Shown here: positions 10,497 to 20,622 of the stretch, in pieces
Layout of the letters: the number at the start of each line of letters is the position of its first letter
How positions within the stretch are numbered: the first letter of the stretch is position 1
Source of the DNA: an uncultured Verrucomicrobiales bacterium
GTDB lineage: Bacteria; Verrucomicrobiota; Verrucomicrobiia; Verrucomicrobiales; Akkermansiaceae
Length of the DNA: 64,000 bases
NCBI GenBank assembly: GCA_947039485.1
Contig: CAMQZC010000008.1
Coordinates: 1-64,000 of the forward strand
Reading direction: 5' to 3'
Notes under the pieces: model-generated
What the model was told of the DNA's origin: nothing
Seen by the model: only the letters and a program-made list of their open reading frames with translations
The model's database searches: none
Position numbers and translations under genes: made by a program

Positions 10497-12284
10497 TTAG
10501 ACTCCCTTAGAAGATTCAACCCTCTTAGCCTTAATTTTAATCACGGTCACAGCAGGGTCCATCTCTATGTCCCCAAGGCTTATTGAGCAAGTCTTGCTCT
10601 CTGCATCGCGTGAGACAGGCAGCGCCTTGCCAGAACTGAGCAACGTCGCCTCGATGCGGCCATCGAACTCATCAGCAAAACTAATCATGCCATCAGCGGG
10701 ACGATTATAGACGAGTAGATAAATCTCATGATCACCCTTGCGCGTCACGCGCCCCCAACTTGGCTCTGCAGGGAGAGGGTAGGTGGCTCGAGTCTCGTAA
10801 ATGGCATCACCATTCACATCCATCCATGCACCAATCTCCTTAAATAGCGTCACCGAAGCAGGAGGAATATTCCCCTGCGCATCGGGACCGATATTGAGCA
10901 GGAAGTTCCCTCCACGGCTCACCGTATCACAGAGCTCGCGAATCAGTGCGACAGAGCTCTTCCACGACTGATTCTGAGCCGAGTAGCCCCAGGTACCATT
11001 GAGCGTCTGGCAAGCCTCCCAATCACCATTGATCCCAGTAGCTGGAATATGATGCTCCGCTGTTGAGAAATCGCCCTTATGATGAGGCGTCATCTGGATG
11101 CCACCCTCAGAGAGATGGTTCTCTGAGTGGTAGAGGCGATTATTTTGCACAGCCTTCGGATGAGCATCAAAAAGTGTCTTCATCATATCTGTTGCGCCCC
11201 AAGCCTCATCCCCTTGGAAATTAGGCTGGCTAAAATCCCACCAGACCAAGTCCACATGATACTTATTGACCAAGGCCGAAAAAACGTCATGCATGTACTT
11301 CTTATAGCGTGCATGATTGCCAAACTTACGCGTACCAGCAGCAGCCTCCGCATAGCAACCCTTGGGGTAAGAAATCCCCGATCCCGTTGGATCGTAATCA
11401 GGATGACCCCAGTCAATCAACGAAAAATAATAACCAGCCTTCATCCCCATATTCTCACAAGCCTGAGAATACTCTTGAATCACATCAACTCCCTTTGTAC
11501 TCACTACATTAAAATCGTAGAGTCCTTTTGTATCCCATAAGTTAAAACCCTCATGATGGCGAGAAGTCAGCACCACATACTTGCAGCCAGACGACTTTGC
11601 CAATGCAACCCACTTTGTCGGATTCCCTGGCTTTGGATCAAACTTCGGCAATGCCTCTGCTGCATAATCCTTTGCAGAGAGCCCTGCCCTCATCTGAATC
11701 CACTCCACACAACCCGCATAATTGCGCCCCCGAGCCGACCCAGCCATCCCTGAGTACAGACCATAGTGCACAAACATGCCAAACTTAGCATCACGCCACC
11801 ACTGGAGACGCTCATCCCGATTGGCAATCGCCGAGGAGGGCGCGCCCTCATGACCCAGCTCATCAACCAGCTCATCAGAGAGCGCAATCTTAGCAAAAAA
11901 CTCACTATAATCACGTGCTGCATCACCACGACTCAGCAAGCCTGACATCGCAAGACGCTTTGCAGCATCCTGCAGCAGTGACCTAAGCTCAATAGCCTCG
12001 CGCAACTCAGACTTCAGCTCTGCAGGGCAATTCAGCATCGAGAGCGTGAGCACCGCCTTGAGCTCAACATCAGCATCCATCTGAGCATCAAAAGCTGCTA
12101 TCTGAGCCATCGCGATAGGCACATCCTGCGCAAGCTTCACTGCGTCTAATTGATCACGCGCTGACTTGAGCATCGCATCCAACTTATCAAAGCCAGCCGC
12201 GCAAGGCTCCGCTGCTGATGAAAGGGGCGACAACATAGCAAAAGCCATGGTCCAAGATGCCAATAATTTCATTTTCATTTTCAT
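10497..12284 (-). CDS. Secreted alpha-L-fucosidase, glycoside hydrolase family 29
   Basis: Hydrolyses terminal alpha-L-fucose from glycans such as mucin O-glycans. Residues 1-25 form a signal peptide (cleavage near SSAAEP). A helical extension of about 130 residues follows, then the GH29 barrel from about 158: WWRDAKFGMFVHYGLYS, LTSRHHEGF and LVWWDF, where Asp350 is the expected nucleophile. RGGNFLLNIGPDAQG closes the barrel, and a beta domain ends the 595 aa. The acid/base residue cannot be assigned by eye. Three in-frame Met codons in MKMKMK make the exact start uncertain by four residues. The gene is a monocistron with a terminator 290 nt downstream. Confidence 0.9.
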   Translation of the reverse strand: MKMKMKLLASWTMAFAMLSPLSSAAEPCAAGFDKLDAMLKSARDQLDAVKLAQDVPIAMAQIAAFDAQMDADVELKAVLTLSMLNCPAELKSELREAIELRSLLQDAAKRLAMSGLLSRGDAARDYSEFFAKIALSDELVDELGHEGAPSSAIANRDERLQWWRDAKFGMFVHYGLYSGMAGSARGRNYAGCVEWIQMRAGLSAKDYAAEALPKFDPKPGNPTKWVALAKSSGCKYVVLTSRHHEGFNLWDTKGLYDFNVVSTKGVDVIQEYSQACENMGMKAGYYFSLIDWGHPDYDPTGSGISYPKGCYAEAAAGTRKFGNHARYKKYMHDVFSALVNKYHVDLVWWDFSQPNFQGDEAWGATDMMKTLFDAHPKAVQNNRLYHSENHLSEGGIQMTPHHKGDFSTAEHHIPATGINGDWEACQTLNGTWGYSAQNQSWKSSVALIRELCDTVSRGGNFLLNIGPDAQGNIPPASVTLFKEIGAWMDVNGDAIYETRATYPLPAEPSWGRVTRKGDHEIYLLVYNRPADGMISFADEFDGRIEATLLSSGKALPVSRDAESKTCSISLGDIEMDPAVTVIKIKAKRVESSKGV

Positions 12285-12458
12285 AACAAATCAACGTTTA
12301 AGGTAACAAATCATCAAGATGATAGCAAGCCATGATTTCACAAGAGCAATACAACGGCCCATCAAGACAGCGCTTTCCCAGAGTGCCTATATCGATACTT
12401 CATCACGCCGAGATAGAAGTACTGGCAGCAAGCAGCGTGATCTTCTACTCCTTACCCC

Positions 12459-12486
12459 TTGACAAAATGCCAACATGGTGTAGACT
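12459..12486 (+). promoter_or_regulatory. Promoter of the small 12493 gene
   Basis: TTGACA, 16 bp, TAGACT, then 6 nt to GTG 12493. Confidence 0.6.
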
Positions 12487-12492
12487 CATCCC

Positions 12493-12756
12493 GTGAGCAG
12501 CGACAAGATACCAACACTCCAACTCCCCACCTCGGACTACGACCAGATGCGCAATATGAACAACAAGCGACTCATCAGCGTCCTGCGCTCTGCAGTCCTT
12601 GCGCCAGACCGCATTGTCCGATTCACCCCCCGCCCCCCAACCACGCATGATGCCTACATCATCCGCCACCAGGGCGACTGCATCACCGTCAAACTCTGCG
12701 CCGAGGGCAGCGTGATATTCCGCTGCATCTTCACCGCTAGTCGTGAGGAATATTAA
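12493..12756 (+). CDS. Hypothetical protein (87 aa)
   Basis: Unrecognised small protein. The sequence has a basic stretch (NNKRLISVLRSAVLAPDRIVRF) followed by PRPPTTHDAYIIRHQGDCITVKLCAEGSVIFRC, which looks like a compact beta-rich domain. Support for a real gene is contextual: a TTGACA-16-TAGACT promoter 6 nt upstream of GTG 12493 and a strong terminator after the stop. Another Met at 12547 could be the start. An opposite-strand frame of 152 aa covers the same region but has no promoter. Confidence 0.6.
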   Translation: MSSDKIPTLQLPTSDYDQMRNMNNKRLISVLRSAVLAPDRIVRFTPRPPTTHDAYIIRHQGDCITVKLCAEGSVIFRCIFTASREEY

Positions 12757-12801
12757 GAGCCAATCATAGCAGCAACCAGAACAAGCGGCAAAATTTGCTA
12801 A

Positions 12802-12840
12802 GGCCCCAAGGATAGTTACATCCTTGGGGCTCCTTTTTTT
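12802..12840 (+). terminator. Terminator after the 87-aa gene
   Basis: GCCCCAAGGA pairs perfectly with TCCTTGGGGC, 8-nt loop, then a T-rich tail with eight T. Confidence 0.9.
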
Positions 12841-12941
12841 GCTGGACATTGAGCAGAAAAGGCAGATAATAACCACTGAGCAACGGACTCGCTGGTTCTT
12901 CACGCTCTTATAACAATACTAGAAAACCCAATTCATTCGCT

Positions 12942-14993
12942 ATGCAACAGGGAAACCAAACAATCATGCCGGACATCTCGTTCGACGAATTCAAGGCCGC
13001 CACTTATGAAGAGTGGAAAGACGCCGCCATCCTGGCACTCAAAGGAGTACCCTTCGACAAGGTTATGTTTACAAAGCTTGTCGACGGCATCACACTTAAG
13101 CCAATCTACAACCAAGAAGATGTCCCTGCGGATATCGAGCAGCCAGGCCAATTCCCATACCGCCGTAGCACCCTGCCTCTGGGTTACGCTCAAAAACCTT
13201 GGGAAATCGCCCAAACAGTCTACTCCACTTGCCCCGCTGGCTTCAACAAGAAGGCCAAATCAGAGCTCCAAAAAGGTGGCACCGCACTCACCGTCAGCCT
13301 CGCTGGCGATGGTAGCACCAAGCTCAAGACCCTTGAGAACTGGAAAACTGCTTTTGAAGGCATCGAGCTCAATGCTCTCTCCGTCTTCTTCAAGCCCGGC
13401 AGTGCCGGTCTTACCCAGCTGAGCATGCTCATCGAGACCTGCAAAGCTCAGGGCTACAGCCCAAGCGAACTCAAGGGCGGCATGCTCTTTGACCCCATGG
13501 GCACCATGCTCTCCAAGGGCTCCCTCTGCGGAGGTATGGGCTACTGCGGCGCAATGAAGCAAATGGTCACCATGTGCAAATGGGCCATCGACAACTCCAA
13601 GGATGACTTCTGCGTCATCGGTGTCAACGGCAGCATCTACACCGATGCTGGCGCCTCCGCCATGGATGAAGTCGCCTTCATGCTCTCCACAGCCACATCC
13701 TACCTGCGCGCCATGATTGCCGCAGGACTCAGTGTTGATGAGGTAGCTCCCCGCATCCGCTTCAACGCTGGCATCAGCAGCAACCTCTTCCTCGAAGTCT
13801 GCAAGCTGCGCGCCCTGCGTATGCTCTGGGCCGAAGTCGTCCGCGCCTGCGGCGGCAGCGACGAAGCAGCGAAGATCAAGCTCTCCGCCACCACATCCCG
13901 CTGGACAATCAGCAAGGTTGATCCTTGGGTCAACATGCTGCGTGGTACATCCCAAGCATTCTCCGCCGTCCTCGGGGGTGTTGACAGCCTCGACGTCACT
14001 CCATTTGACGTTGCCGTGCGCCAGCCCGACGAGTTCTCAAGCCATATCGCACGCAACCTCCAGCTCATGCTGGCTGGTGAGTTCTGCCTCGACAAGGTCG
14101 TTGACCCTGCAGGTGGTTCCTACTACGTGGAAAGCTTCACCGAGACCCTCGCCAAAGACGCCTACGCTATCTTCCAGTCCATCGAGGCTGAAGGCGGCAT
14201 GGAAGAATCTGTCAAGGCAGGCACAGTCCAAGCCAAGGTAGCAGACATCCGCAACAAGCGCCTCGTCATGGTCGACCAACGTCGCCAAACAGTCGTCGGC
14301 TGCAACAAGTACGTCAACCTTGAAGAAGAAGCCCTCACATCCGAGGAACGCATCTCCAAATGCAGCAAGAAGAGCGGCAGCTGCTGCAGCAGCGACAGCG
14401 CACCTATCCTCGAATGCGACTGCGTTGAGGAAATCGCTAAGCTCGCCCTCGCTGGCAGCAAAACCTGCAAGATCCAAAAAGCACTCAGCAACCTCTACGG
14501 CTGCGGATGCGGCTTTAGCAGCGTTACTCCACTTGAGCAACATCACCTTACCGAGCGCTTTGAAAGCCTCCTTGACAAGGCTAGCGCCTACAAGGCAGCC
14601 AACGGCGTCCGTCCCATGGTGCACCTAGCCAACTACGGCCCCCTGCGCCTGCACAAAGCACGCGCTGACTTCGCACAAGACTTCCTGCGCTCCGCTGGCT
14701 TTGACACCAGCTACTCCACAGGCAACGAGTGCCCAGAAGAAATGGCCAAGCTCGCCGCCGAGTCCGGCTGCAAAGCCTGCGTCATCTGCTCTACAGATGC
14801 CACCTACCCTGAGATCGTCGCCGCATTCTGCAGTGCTGTACGCAGCCTCGTACCCGATATGGAAATCCTGCTTGCAGGCTACCCCGTCGAGCATATCGAA
14901 GCATTCAAGGCAGCAGGAGTCAACGACTTCATCCACGTCAAGGCAAACTGCTACAACGTCCTCTCCAGCCTCCAAACAAAGCTGGGCATCTGA
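12942..14993 (+). CDS. mutA: Methylmalonyl-CoA mutase small subunit
   Basis: The non-catalytic partner of the B12-dependent mutase that interconverts succinyl-CoA and methylmalonyl-CoA. The barrel domain shows RNLQLMLAGEFCLDKVVDPAGGSYYVE, and the C-terminal half resembles a cobalamin-binding domain without the DxHxxG motif. Unusually, the linker near residues 460-530 is cysteine-rich (SKKSGSCCSSD, ILECDC, LYGCGCGF). The start may instead be ATG 12966 (MPDISFDEFK), which fits relatives better. mutB starts 52 nt downstream, forming the heterodimer operon; no epimerase or MeaB gene is nearby. Confidence 0.92.
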   Translation: MQQGNQTIMPDISFDEFKAATYEEWKDAAILALKGVPFDKVMFTKLVDGITLKPIYNQEDVPADIEQPGQFPYRRSTLPLGYAQKPWEIAQTVYSTCPAGFNKKAKSELQKGGTALTVSLAGDGSTKLKTLENWKTAFEGIELNALSVFFKPGSAGLTQLSMLIETCKAQGYSPSELKGGMLFDPMGTMLSKGSLCGGMGYCGAMKQMVTMCKWAIDNSKDDFCVIGVNGSIYTDAGASAMDEVAFMLSTATSYLRAMIAAGLSVDEVAPRIRFNAGISSNLFLEVCKLRALRMLWAEVVRACGGSDEAAKIKLSATTSRWTISKVDPWVNMLRGTSQAFSAVLGGVDSLDVTPFDVAVRQPDEFSSHIARNLQLMLAGEFCLDKVVDPAGGSYYVESFTETLAKDAYAIFQSIEAEGGMEESVKAGTVQAKVADIRNKRLVMVDQRRQTVVGCNKYVNLEEEALTSEERISKCSKKSGSCCSSDSAPILECDCVEEIAKLALAGSKTCKIQKALSNLYGCGCGFSSVTPLEQHHLTERFESLLDKASAYKAANGVRPMVHLANYGPLRLHKARADFAQDFLRSAGFDTSYSTGNECPEEMAKLAAESGCKACVICSTDATYPEIVAAFCSAVRSLVPDMEILLAGYPVEHIEAFKAAGVNDFIHVKANCYNVLSSLQTKLGI

Positions 14994-15045
14994 GAAGCGC
15001 GACAACGACTAACACACACTAAACCATTTAAGATAACTCAAACAC

Positions 15046-17193
15046 ATGAGCACAATTCCTAATTTCTCCACCGTCGCATTCCCAACAGCAGACATTAAGC
15101 CTGCTAGCCTCTCAACTGGCAAAGAATGGATGACCAACGAGCAAATCTCCGTCGCACCCAGCTTTGATAAGAGCAGCTACGACAACTGCAAGCACCTCGG
15201 CTTCACCGCAGGTATCGCACCCAACCTCCGTGGCCCCTACGCCACGATGTACGTCTCCCGCCCTTGGACCGTGCGGCAGTACGCAGGTTTCTCCACTGCG
15301 GAAGAATCCAACGCCTTCTACCGCCGCAATCTTGCAGCAGGTCAAAAAGGCCTCTCCATCGCATTTGACCTCGCAACCCACCGTGGTTACGACTCAGATC
15401 ACCCACGTGTTGTAGGTGATGTTGGCAAAGCTGGCGTTGCTGTTGACTCCATCCTCGACATGAAGGTCCTCTTCTCAGGCATCCCGCTTGACAAGATGTC
15501 CGTCTCCATGACCATGAACGGTGGCGTACTTCCCGTACTCGCCTTCTACATCGTCGCAGCCGAAGAACAAGGCGTCAGCCAAGACCAACTCGCTGGAACC
15601 ATCCAAAACGATATTCTCAAGGAATACATGGTGCGTAATACCTACATTTACCCACCAACACCCTCCATGAAGATCATCGCTGACATCTTTGAGTTCACCT
15701 CACAAAAGATGCCCAAGTTCAACAGCATCTCCATCTCCGGCTACCACATGCAGGAAGCAGGCGCTACCGCTGACTTGGAAATGGCCTACACACTCGCTGA
15801 TGGTTGGGAATACCTCAAGGCAGGCATCGCTGCTGGCATCGACATCGACGCCTTCGCACCCCGCCTCTCCTTCTTCTGGGCCCAAGGCAAGAATTACTTC
15901 ATGGAAATCGCCAAGATGCGTGCAGCACGTGTCCTCTGGGCGAAGATCGTCAAGGACTTCAACCCCAAGAACCCCAAGTCCCTCGCCCTGCGCACCCACT
16001 CCCAGACATCTGGTTGGTCGCTCACCGAGCAAGACCCCTACAACAACGTCGCACGTACCTGCATGGAAGCACTGGCAGCCTCACTTGGCCACACCCAGTC
16101 CCTGCACACCAACGCACTTGATGAAGCCATCGCCCTGCCTACCGACTTCTCGGCACGCATCGCACGTAACACCCAGCTCTACCTCCAAGACGAGACCAAC
16201 ATCTGTAAGGTCATCGATCCATGGGGCGGTTCCTACTACGTCGAGCACCTCACCAACGAACTCATCAAGCTCGGCTGGTCGCACATCATGGAAGTCCAAG
16301 CCCTCGGTGGCATGGCCAAAGCTATTGAATCTGGCCTGCCTAAGCGCCGAATCGAAGAAGCAGCAGCTCGCCGTCAGGCAGCCATCGACTCAGGTCAAGA
16401 ACCTATCGTCGGTGTCAACACCCAGCGTCTCGCAAAGGAAGCACCCCTCGACATCCTCGAGGTCGACAACTCTGTTGTACGCGTAGCCCAGCTCGCCCGA
16501 CTCGCCAAACTCCGTGATGAGCGCGATAGCGACGCCTGCCAAGCCGCCCTCACACGCCTCAGCGCCATCGCTGGTGGCACAGAAAAAGGCAACCTCCTCG
16601 AAGCAGCCATCGACTGTGCACGCAAGCGCGCAAGCCTCGGTGAAATCTCTGATGCATGTGAAGTACACTTTGGTCGCCACAAGGCCCCCATCAAACTCAT
16701 CACAGGTGTCTATGGAGCTAGCTACGGTGACGCCCCCCTCATCACCAAGGCTCGCGGCCTGACCGATGATTTTGCAGAGCGCGAAGGGCGTCGTCCCCGC
16801 ATCCTCGTTGCAAAGATGGGTCAAGACGGTCATGACCGTGGTGCAAAGGTGGTATCCTCCGCATACGCTGACCTTGGTTTTGACGTAGACGTAGGCCCTC
16901 TCTTCCAGACGCCAGAGGAAACAGCCAAGATGGCCGTTGAAAATGACGTACACATGGTTGGTATGAGCTCCCTTGCAGCAGGTCACAAGACACTGCTTCC
17001 AGCACTCATCGAAGAGCTCACCAAACTTGGTCGCCCTGACATCATGGTATTCGCTGGTGGTGTTATCCCTGCACAGGACTATGACTTCCTCTTCCAACAT
17101 GGTGCATGCGCCGTGTACGGACCAGGTTCCATCATCCCTGAATGCGCGGTTGACATTATGCAGAAGCTCAACGCTAAGCTCGGCGAAAGCTGA
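15046..17193 (+). CDS. mutB: Methylmalonyl-CoA mutase large (catalytic) subunit
   Basis: The adenosylcobalamin-dependent catalytic subunit. The N-terminal TIM barrel includes [17 protein letters not shown] and [19 protein letters not shown], the CoA and active-site regions. The C-terminal B12 domain has the cobalt-ligating motif DGHDRG (Asp594, His596, Gly599), then [11 protein letters not shown] and [11 protein letters not shown]. The 715 aa length is standard. Together with mutA it points to a succinate-propionate pathway in the cytoplasm. The upstream region has no clear Shine-Dalgarno. A strong terminator follows. Confidence 0.97.
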   Translation: MSTIPNFSTVAFPTADIKPASLSTGKEWMTNEQISVAPSFDKSSYDNCKHLGFTAGIAPNLRGPYATMYVSRPWTVRQYAGFSTAEESNAFYRRNLAAGQKGLSIAFDLATHRGYDSDHPRVVGDVGKAGVAVDSILDMKVLFSGIPLDKMSVSMTMNGGVLPVLAFYIVAAEEQGVSQDQLAGTIQNDILKEYMVRNTYIYPPTPSMKIIADIFEFTSQKMPKFNSISISGYHMQEAGATADLEMAYTLADGWEYLKAGIAAGIDIDAFAPRLSFFWAQGKNYFMEIAKMRAARVLWAKIVKDFNPKNPKSLALRTHSQTSGWSLTEQDPYNNVARTCMEALAASLGHTQSLHTNALDEAIALPTDFSARIARNTQLYLQDETNICKVIDPWGGSYYVEHLTNELIKLGWSHIMEVQALGGMAKAIESGLPKRRIEEAAARRQAAIDSGQEPIVGVNTQRLAKEAPLDILEVDNSVVRVAQLARLAKLRDERDSDACQAALTRLSAIAGGTEKGNLLEAAIDCARKRASLGEISDACEVHFGRHKAPIKLITGVYGASYGDAPLITKARGLTDDFAEREGRRPRILVAKMGQDGHDRGAKVVSSAYADLGFDVDVGPLFQTPEETAKMAVENDVHMVGMSSLAAGHKTLLPALIEELTKLGRPDIMVFAGGVIPAQDYDFLFQHGACAVYGPGSIIPECAVDIMQKLNAKLGES

Positions 17194-17211
17194 GTAACAC
17201 AATAAACTTCA

Positions 17212-17245
17212 AGCCGCGTCCCTACCATAGGGGCGCGGCTTTTTG
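17212..17245 (+). terminator. Terminator of mutAB
   Basis: AGCCGCGTCCC pairs with GGGGCGCGGCT, followed by TTTTT. Confidence 0.85.
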
Positions 17246-17280
17246 CATGTCGATGAGGGAGGTAAATGCAGATGCAGGCA

Positions 17281-17455
17281 CCCCCCCTCGATAGAGTTTG
17301 ACCTAGGGGGCGAGCTTGCGGATCAGCCGCGCAATGCTACAACTGAGGGCATAGAAAGACTCTGCTACGCCGAGGAGGCACAGCAGAGCCGCTATTCAGA
17401 CAAACTCTAGGGTCTCCATCTGAGGATATCTCCAGAGGCCCCCTTGGGGGATTTT
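17281..17455 (+). ncRNA. Candidate structured RNA in the mutB-mnmG gap
   Basis: This 270-nt gap has no frame but has nested pairing. TAGAGTTTG (17292-17300) pairs with CAAACTCTA (17401-17409). Inside are a GCGG/CCGC hairpin (17318-17330) and CTCTGCT/AGCAGAG (17360-17388). A CCCC/GGGG hairpin followed by ATTTT ends it near 17455. The long rod with internal loops resembles 6S RNA in outline, but I see no diagnostic sequence and no clear promoter. The strand is uncertain. Confidence 0.3.
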
Positions 17456-17462
17456 AAGCAAA

Positions 17463-19349
17463 TTAGATGCGTTGTTCTTCGCGTGTGCGCCTTTTGAGCC
17501 AGACAAGCAGCAGAGCAATATCCGCTGGGGTGATGCCGGGTATGCGTCCTGCCTGCCCCAGTGTCTGGGGTCGCACTTTGCCGAGGCGTTGTCGCGCCTC
17601 GGTCTTCAAGGCTGGTATCGCATCGTAGTCCAAATCATCAGGGATGCGCTTCTCCTCCTGCCGCAGCATTCTATCCGCCTGCGTGCGCATGCGCTCAATA
17701 TGCCCAGCAAAAACGATGTCGGTGGCAATTTGCTCCCAAAGCTCAGCTGACCACCTCTCACGGTGTTCCGCATCGAGCTCGCACCACTCGTTGCCCGGGC
17801 GACGCAGCCAGAGGTCGATGGTGACACCTCCTGCGAGTCGTGTCCTGCGGCAATAGGCGATGGCCTCGGCGATAGCCTCGGCTTTCTCCTGCGCCGCGGC
17901 GGCTCTCTGCGCGTCAATGAGTCCAATCTCAGCAGCACGTGCCGAGAGTCGCATATCCGCATTATCTTGTCTAAGTAGCAGGCGCATCTCCGCGCGACTG
18001 GTGAACATGCGGTAGGGCTCATCTGTGCCCTTGGTTACGAGGTCATCAATCATGACGCCAATATAGGCTTCTTCGCGGCCAAGGACAAGGGGAGGCTCGC
18101 CTTTGATGCTGAGCATGGCGTTAGCGCCTGCCAGCAGTCCTTGTGCGGCGGCCTCTTCATAGCCACTGGTGCCGTTGATTTGCCCTGCAAAGTAGAGCCC
18201 CTTGATACGCTTGGTCTCGAGGCTAGCTTGTAGCTCGGTTGGCGGCACAAAGTCATACTCCACAGCGTAGCCCGGGCGGATGATCTCGGCTTTCTCCAGT
18301 CCAGCAATGCTGTGTACAATGTCACATTGCACCTCGTAGGGGAGGCTGGTGGAGAGTCCGTTGATGTAGTATTCATCAGTACTCCTGCCCTCGGGCTCAA
18401 GGAAGAGTTGGTGACGCAGCTTCTCAGCAAAGCGCACGACTTTGTCTTCGATGCTGGGGCAGTATCGAGGGCCTGTACCCTCGATGACACCGCCGTAGAG
18501 TGGGCTCTGGTGCAAATTCTCGCGAATAATCTCATGCGTACGCTCGTTGGTGTAGGTGATGGCGCAGGGGAGCTGCTCGAGATCAAAGCCGCTATCAGCA
18601 AAGAAATTGAGACTGCATGCAGGCTCGCTCTGGCGGCTGAGCATCCCCTCGGAGATGAAGCTAAAGAGTGGTGGTGGCGTGTCCCCTGGCTGCAGCTCGC
18701 AGACGGAGAAATCAATGCTACTGCCCTTGAGTCGTGGGCTGGTGCCTGTCTTGAATCGCTCAATCGGGAAGCCTAGGCCTGCGAGGGCTTCGGAGAGTTG
18801 GCTACCGCTGCAGCCTAGGCGACCTCCGGGGAGGTTGGTGTGTCCGATATGCAGCAGTCCCTTCATGAAGGTGCCAGCGCAGAGAACGATGCGCTGAGCT
18901 CGGAATTCTTGTCCCCAGCTACTGCGTACGCCGATGACGCGCTGCTCCTCGCAGATGAAGTCGGTGGCGTCACCTTGCAGCAGTTGCAGACCCTCGCAGC
19001 GCTCAAGCACCCATTTCATGCGGTTGCGGTAGGCGAGCTTGTCGCACTGGGCACGAGGGGCACGCACGCTGGGGCCTTTGTTGGCGTTGAGCATGCGGAA
19101 TTGGATGGCGGTGGCATCGGTATTGATACCCATCTCGCCGCCTAGTGCGTCGATTTCGCGCACGATGTGACCTTTGGCTAGTCCACCGATGGCTGGGTTA
19201 CAGCTCATCTGCCCGATGGTGTCGAGGTTGTGGGTGAGTAGGCCGACGCGGCCACCGAGTCGGCAGGCGGCAAGGGCGGCCTCGATGCCAGCGTGGCCGG
19301 CACCGATAACGAGGACATCAAAGGGGGGGATTGAAGAGGGGGTCAACAT
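17463..19349 (-). CDS. mnmG: tRNA uridine-5-carboxymethylaminomethyl modification enzyme MnmG (GidA)
   Basis: The FAD enzyme that with MnmE adds the cmnm5 group at wobble U34 of certain tRNAs. The N-terminal dinucleotide fold is VLVIGAGHAGIEAA (residues 12-25), followed by SCNPAIGGLAKGHIVREIDALGG and ANKGPSVRAPRAQCD, GidA signatures. The C-terminal helical domain for MnmE and tRNA binding includes GRIPGITPADIALLL. A full-length 628 aa. It follows holA on the minus strand with a 21-nt gap, so the two are probably cotranscribed. Confidence 0.97.
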   Translation of the reverse strand: MLTPSSIPPFDVLVIGAGHAGIEAALAACRLGGRVGLLTHNLDTIGQMSCNPAIGGLAKGHIVREIDALGGEMGINTDATAIQFRMLNANKGPSVRAPRAQCDKLAYRNRMKWVLERCEGLQLLQGDATDFICEEQRVIGVRSSWGQEFRAQRIVLCAGTFMKGLLHIGHTNLPGGRLGCSGSQLSEALAGLGFPIERFKTGTSPRLKGSSIDFSVCELQPGDTPPPLFSFISEGMLSRQSEPACSLNFFADSGFDLEQLPCAITYTNERTHEIIRENLHQSPLYGGVIEGTGPRYCPSIEDKVVRFAEKLRHQLFLEPEGRSTDEYYINGLSTSLPYEVQCDIVHSIAGLEKAEIIRPGYAVEYDFVPPTELQASLETKRIKGLYFAGQINGTSGYEEAAAQGLLAGANAMLSIKGEPPLVLGREEAYIGVMIDDLVTKGTDEPYRMFTSRAEMRLLLRQDNADMRLSARAAEIGLIDAQRAAAAQEKAEAIAEAIAYCRRTRLAGGVTIDLWLRRPGNEWCELDAEHRERWSAELWEQIATDIVFAGHIERMRTQADRMLRQEEKRIPDDLDYDAIPALKTEARQRLGKVRPQTLGQAGRIPGITPADIALLLVWLKRRTREEQRI

Positions 19350-19370
19350 GTTGATAGATAGAATGGAGTA

Positions 19371-20471
19371 TCAGGCGCAGACGCGCACCACGAGCTGATG
19401 GAGCAGCTGGCGGGCATCGGTGCTTGTCGAGACGAGGGAGCAGTCGGCTGCGGCGCAGGCGCGCAGGGCGTCTCGTGCGCCACTGAGCTTAATCTTGCCC
19501 AGAGAGCGCGCGGCTGAGAAGAGACCGTAGGCGTTGGGTGTGCCGTCTTTTTTGAGAGGCAGCAGCTTCATGGCGGCTGGGGGTAGCTTGCGCAGGGAGC
19601 TCTCAAAGTCGCGGTAGTTGCCCGTCTTGACGCCATAGCTTTCCATGAGCAGGCGCACGCAGTAGCGGTTGCGCAGGGTGGGGATAAAGGCGGCGCGCAT
19701 GATGGCTACGGCTGCCTCGCCACGCGCGAGCTGAGCATCAATGAGCGCGATGGCGGCAGGGGCGTTGCGCTGCTCCAGCGCGCGGGATATCTCAAAGATG
19801 ATGCCATCGCGTGAGACGGCGACCATCAGCTCGATATCGCGCTGGCTCAGGGGGCGCTCTTCCTTGCCAAGGTAGACAGAGAGTTTGTCGAGCTCATTGG
19901 CTATCTGGCGAGAGTTCTCGTGGACACGGTGGACAAAGAGGTCTAGCGCAGAGCTTTCAAAGCGCAGGGATCGCGCATTGGCCATGGTGACCACCATGGC
20001 GGAGAGCTCATTCTCCCATCCCTGCTTAGAGATGTCAATCTTGCTAAACTCTCGTAGATTACAGAGCTTCTCAAGGCGCTTGAAGAAGACGCGGCGTTTA
20101 TCCATCTCCATGGAGGATAGGATGAAAAAGGTCTCAGCATCGAGCGATTCGAGTGCTGCGAGCAGCTCCTCTAATGCGGAAACAACGCTAGCACTTCTCG
20201 TCCCCTGTGGGCTATCACCCATGAAGGTAACACCGCGCAGCCAGATAACCTTGCGACCGCCAAACATATTCATGGTGCGCAAGCTAGAGATGGTGCGGTG
20301 GATGAGCGAGACGGCCTCATCAACCGTGGCGGCAACGCCCTCGATAATCTCATCACCCCAGCCATCGCCACCAGCGCTTAAATCGCGGTAAGCCGCGACG
20401 GCTGCCTGTGTGGCCTGACCCTCGTCACTGCCAAAATAGACGCTGATATTTGCGCTCTTGTCTTTACTCAT
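19371..20471 (-). CDS. holA: DNA polymerase III delta subunit HolA
   Basis: The clamp-loader subunit that opens the beta sliding clamp. Family features: an N-terminal AAA-like domain with VYFGSDEGQATQAAVAAY and MNMFGGRKVIWLRGV, a central region with RQIANELDKLSVYLG, and a C-terminal collar with RGEAAVAIMRAAFIPTLRNRYCVRLLMESYG. The length of 366 aa is typical. No Walker A motif, as expected for delta. On the minus strand, TTGACA-17-TCTAAT ends 11 nt before the ATG. mnmG follows it. Confidence 0.88.
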   Translation of the reverse strand: MSKDKSANISVYFGSDEGQATQAAVAAYRDLSAGGDGWGDEIIEGVAATVDEAVSLIHRTISSLRTMNMFGGRKVIWLRGVTFMGDSPQGTRSASVVSALEELLAALESLDAETFFILSSMEMDKRRVFFKRLEKLCNLREFSKIDISKQGWENELSAMVVTMANARSLRFESSALDLFVHRVHENSRQIANELDKLSVYLGKEERPLSQRDIELMVAVSRDGIIFEISRALEQRNAPAAIALIDAQLARGEAAVAIMRAAFIPTLRNRYCVRLLMESYGVKTGNYRDFESSLRKLPPAAMKLLPLKKDGTPNAYGLFSAARSLGKIKLSGARDALRACAAADCSLVSTSTDARQLLHQLVVRVCA

Positions 20472-20482
20472 GCTAGAGGAGT

Positions 20483-20511
20483 ATTAGAGCAAATCTGGGG
20501 GTAAATGTCAA
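20483..20511 (-). promoter_or_regulatory. Promoter of holA-mnmG
   Basis: TTGACA, 17 bp, TCTAAT on the minus strand, 11 nt before ATG 20471. Confidence 0.6.
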
Positions 20512-20622
20512 TGCTGGCTTTAACCCCTTCTATCGCTTAACTATTTTCTAGCACAAATAAGATAAGTCTTGCTTTTCATTCGAGAATATGGCATATATCT
20601 GCCAGTTTATACTTGAAACATC

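Noticed and set aside
12445..12903. 152-aa open frame on the minus strand opposite the 87-aa gene
   Set aside because: The plus-strand frame has the promoter and terminator in the right places; the minus frame runs through that terminator.
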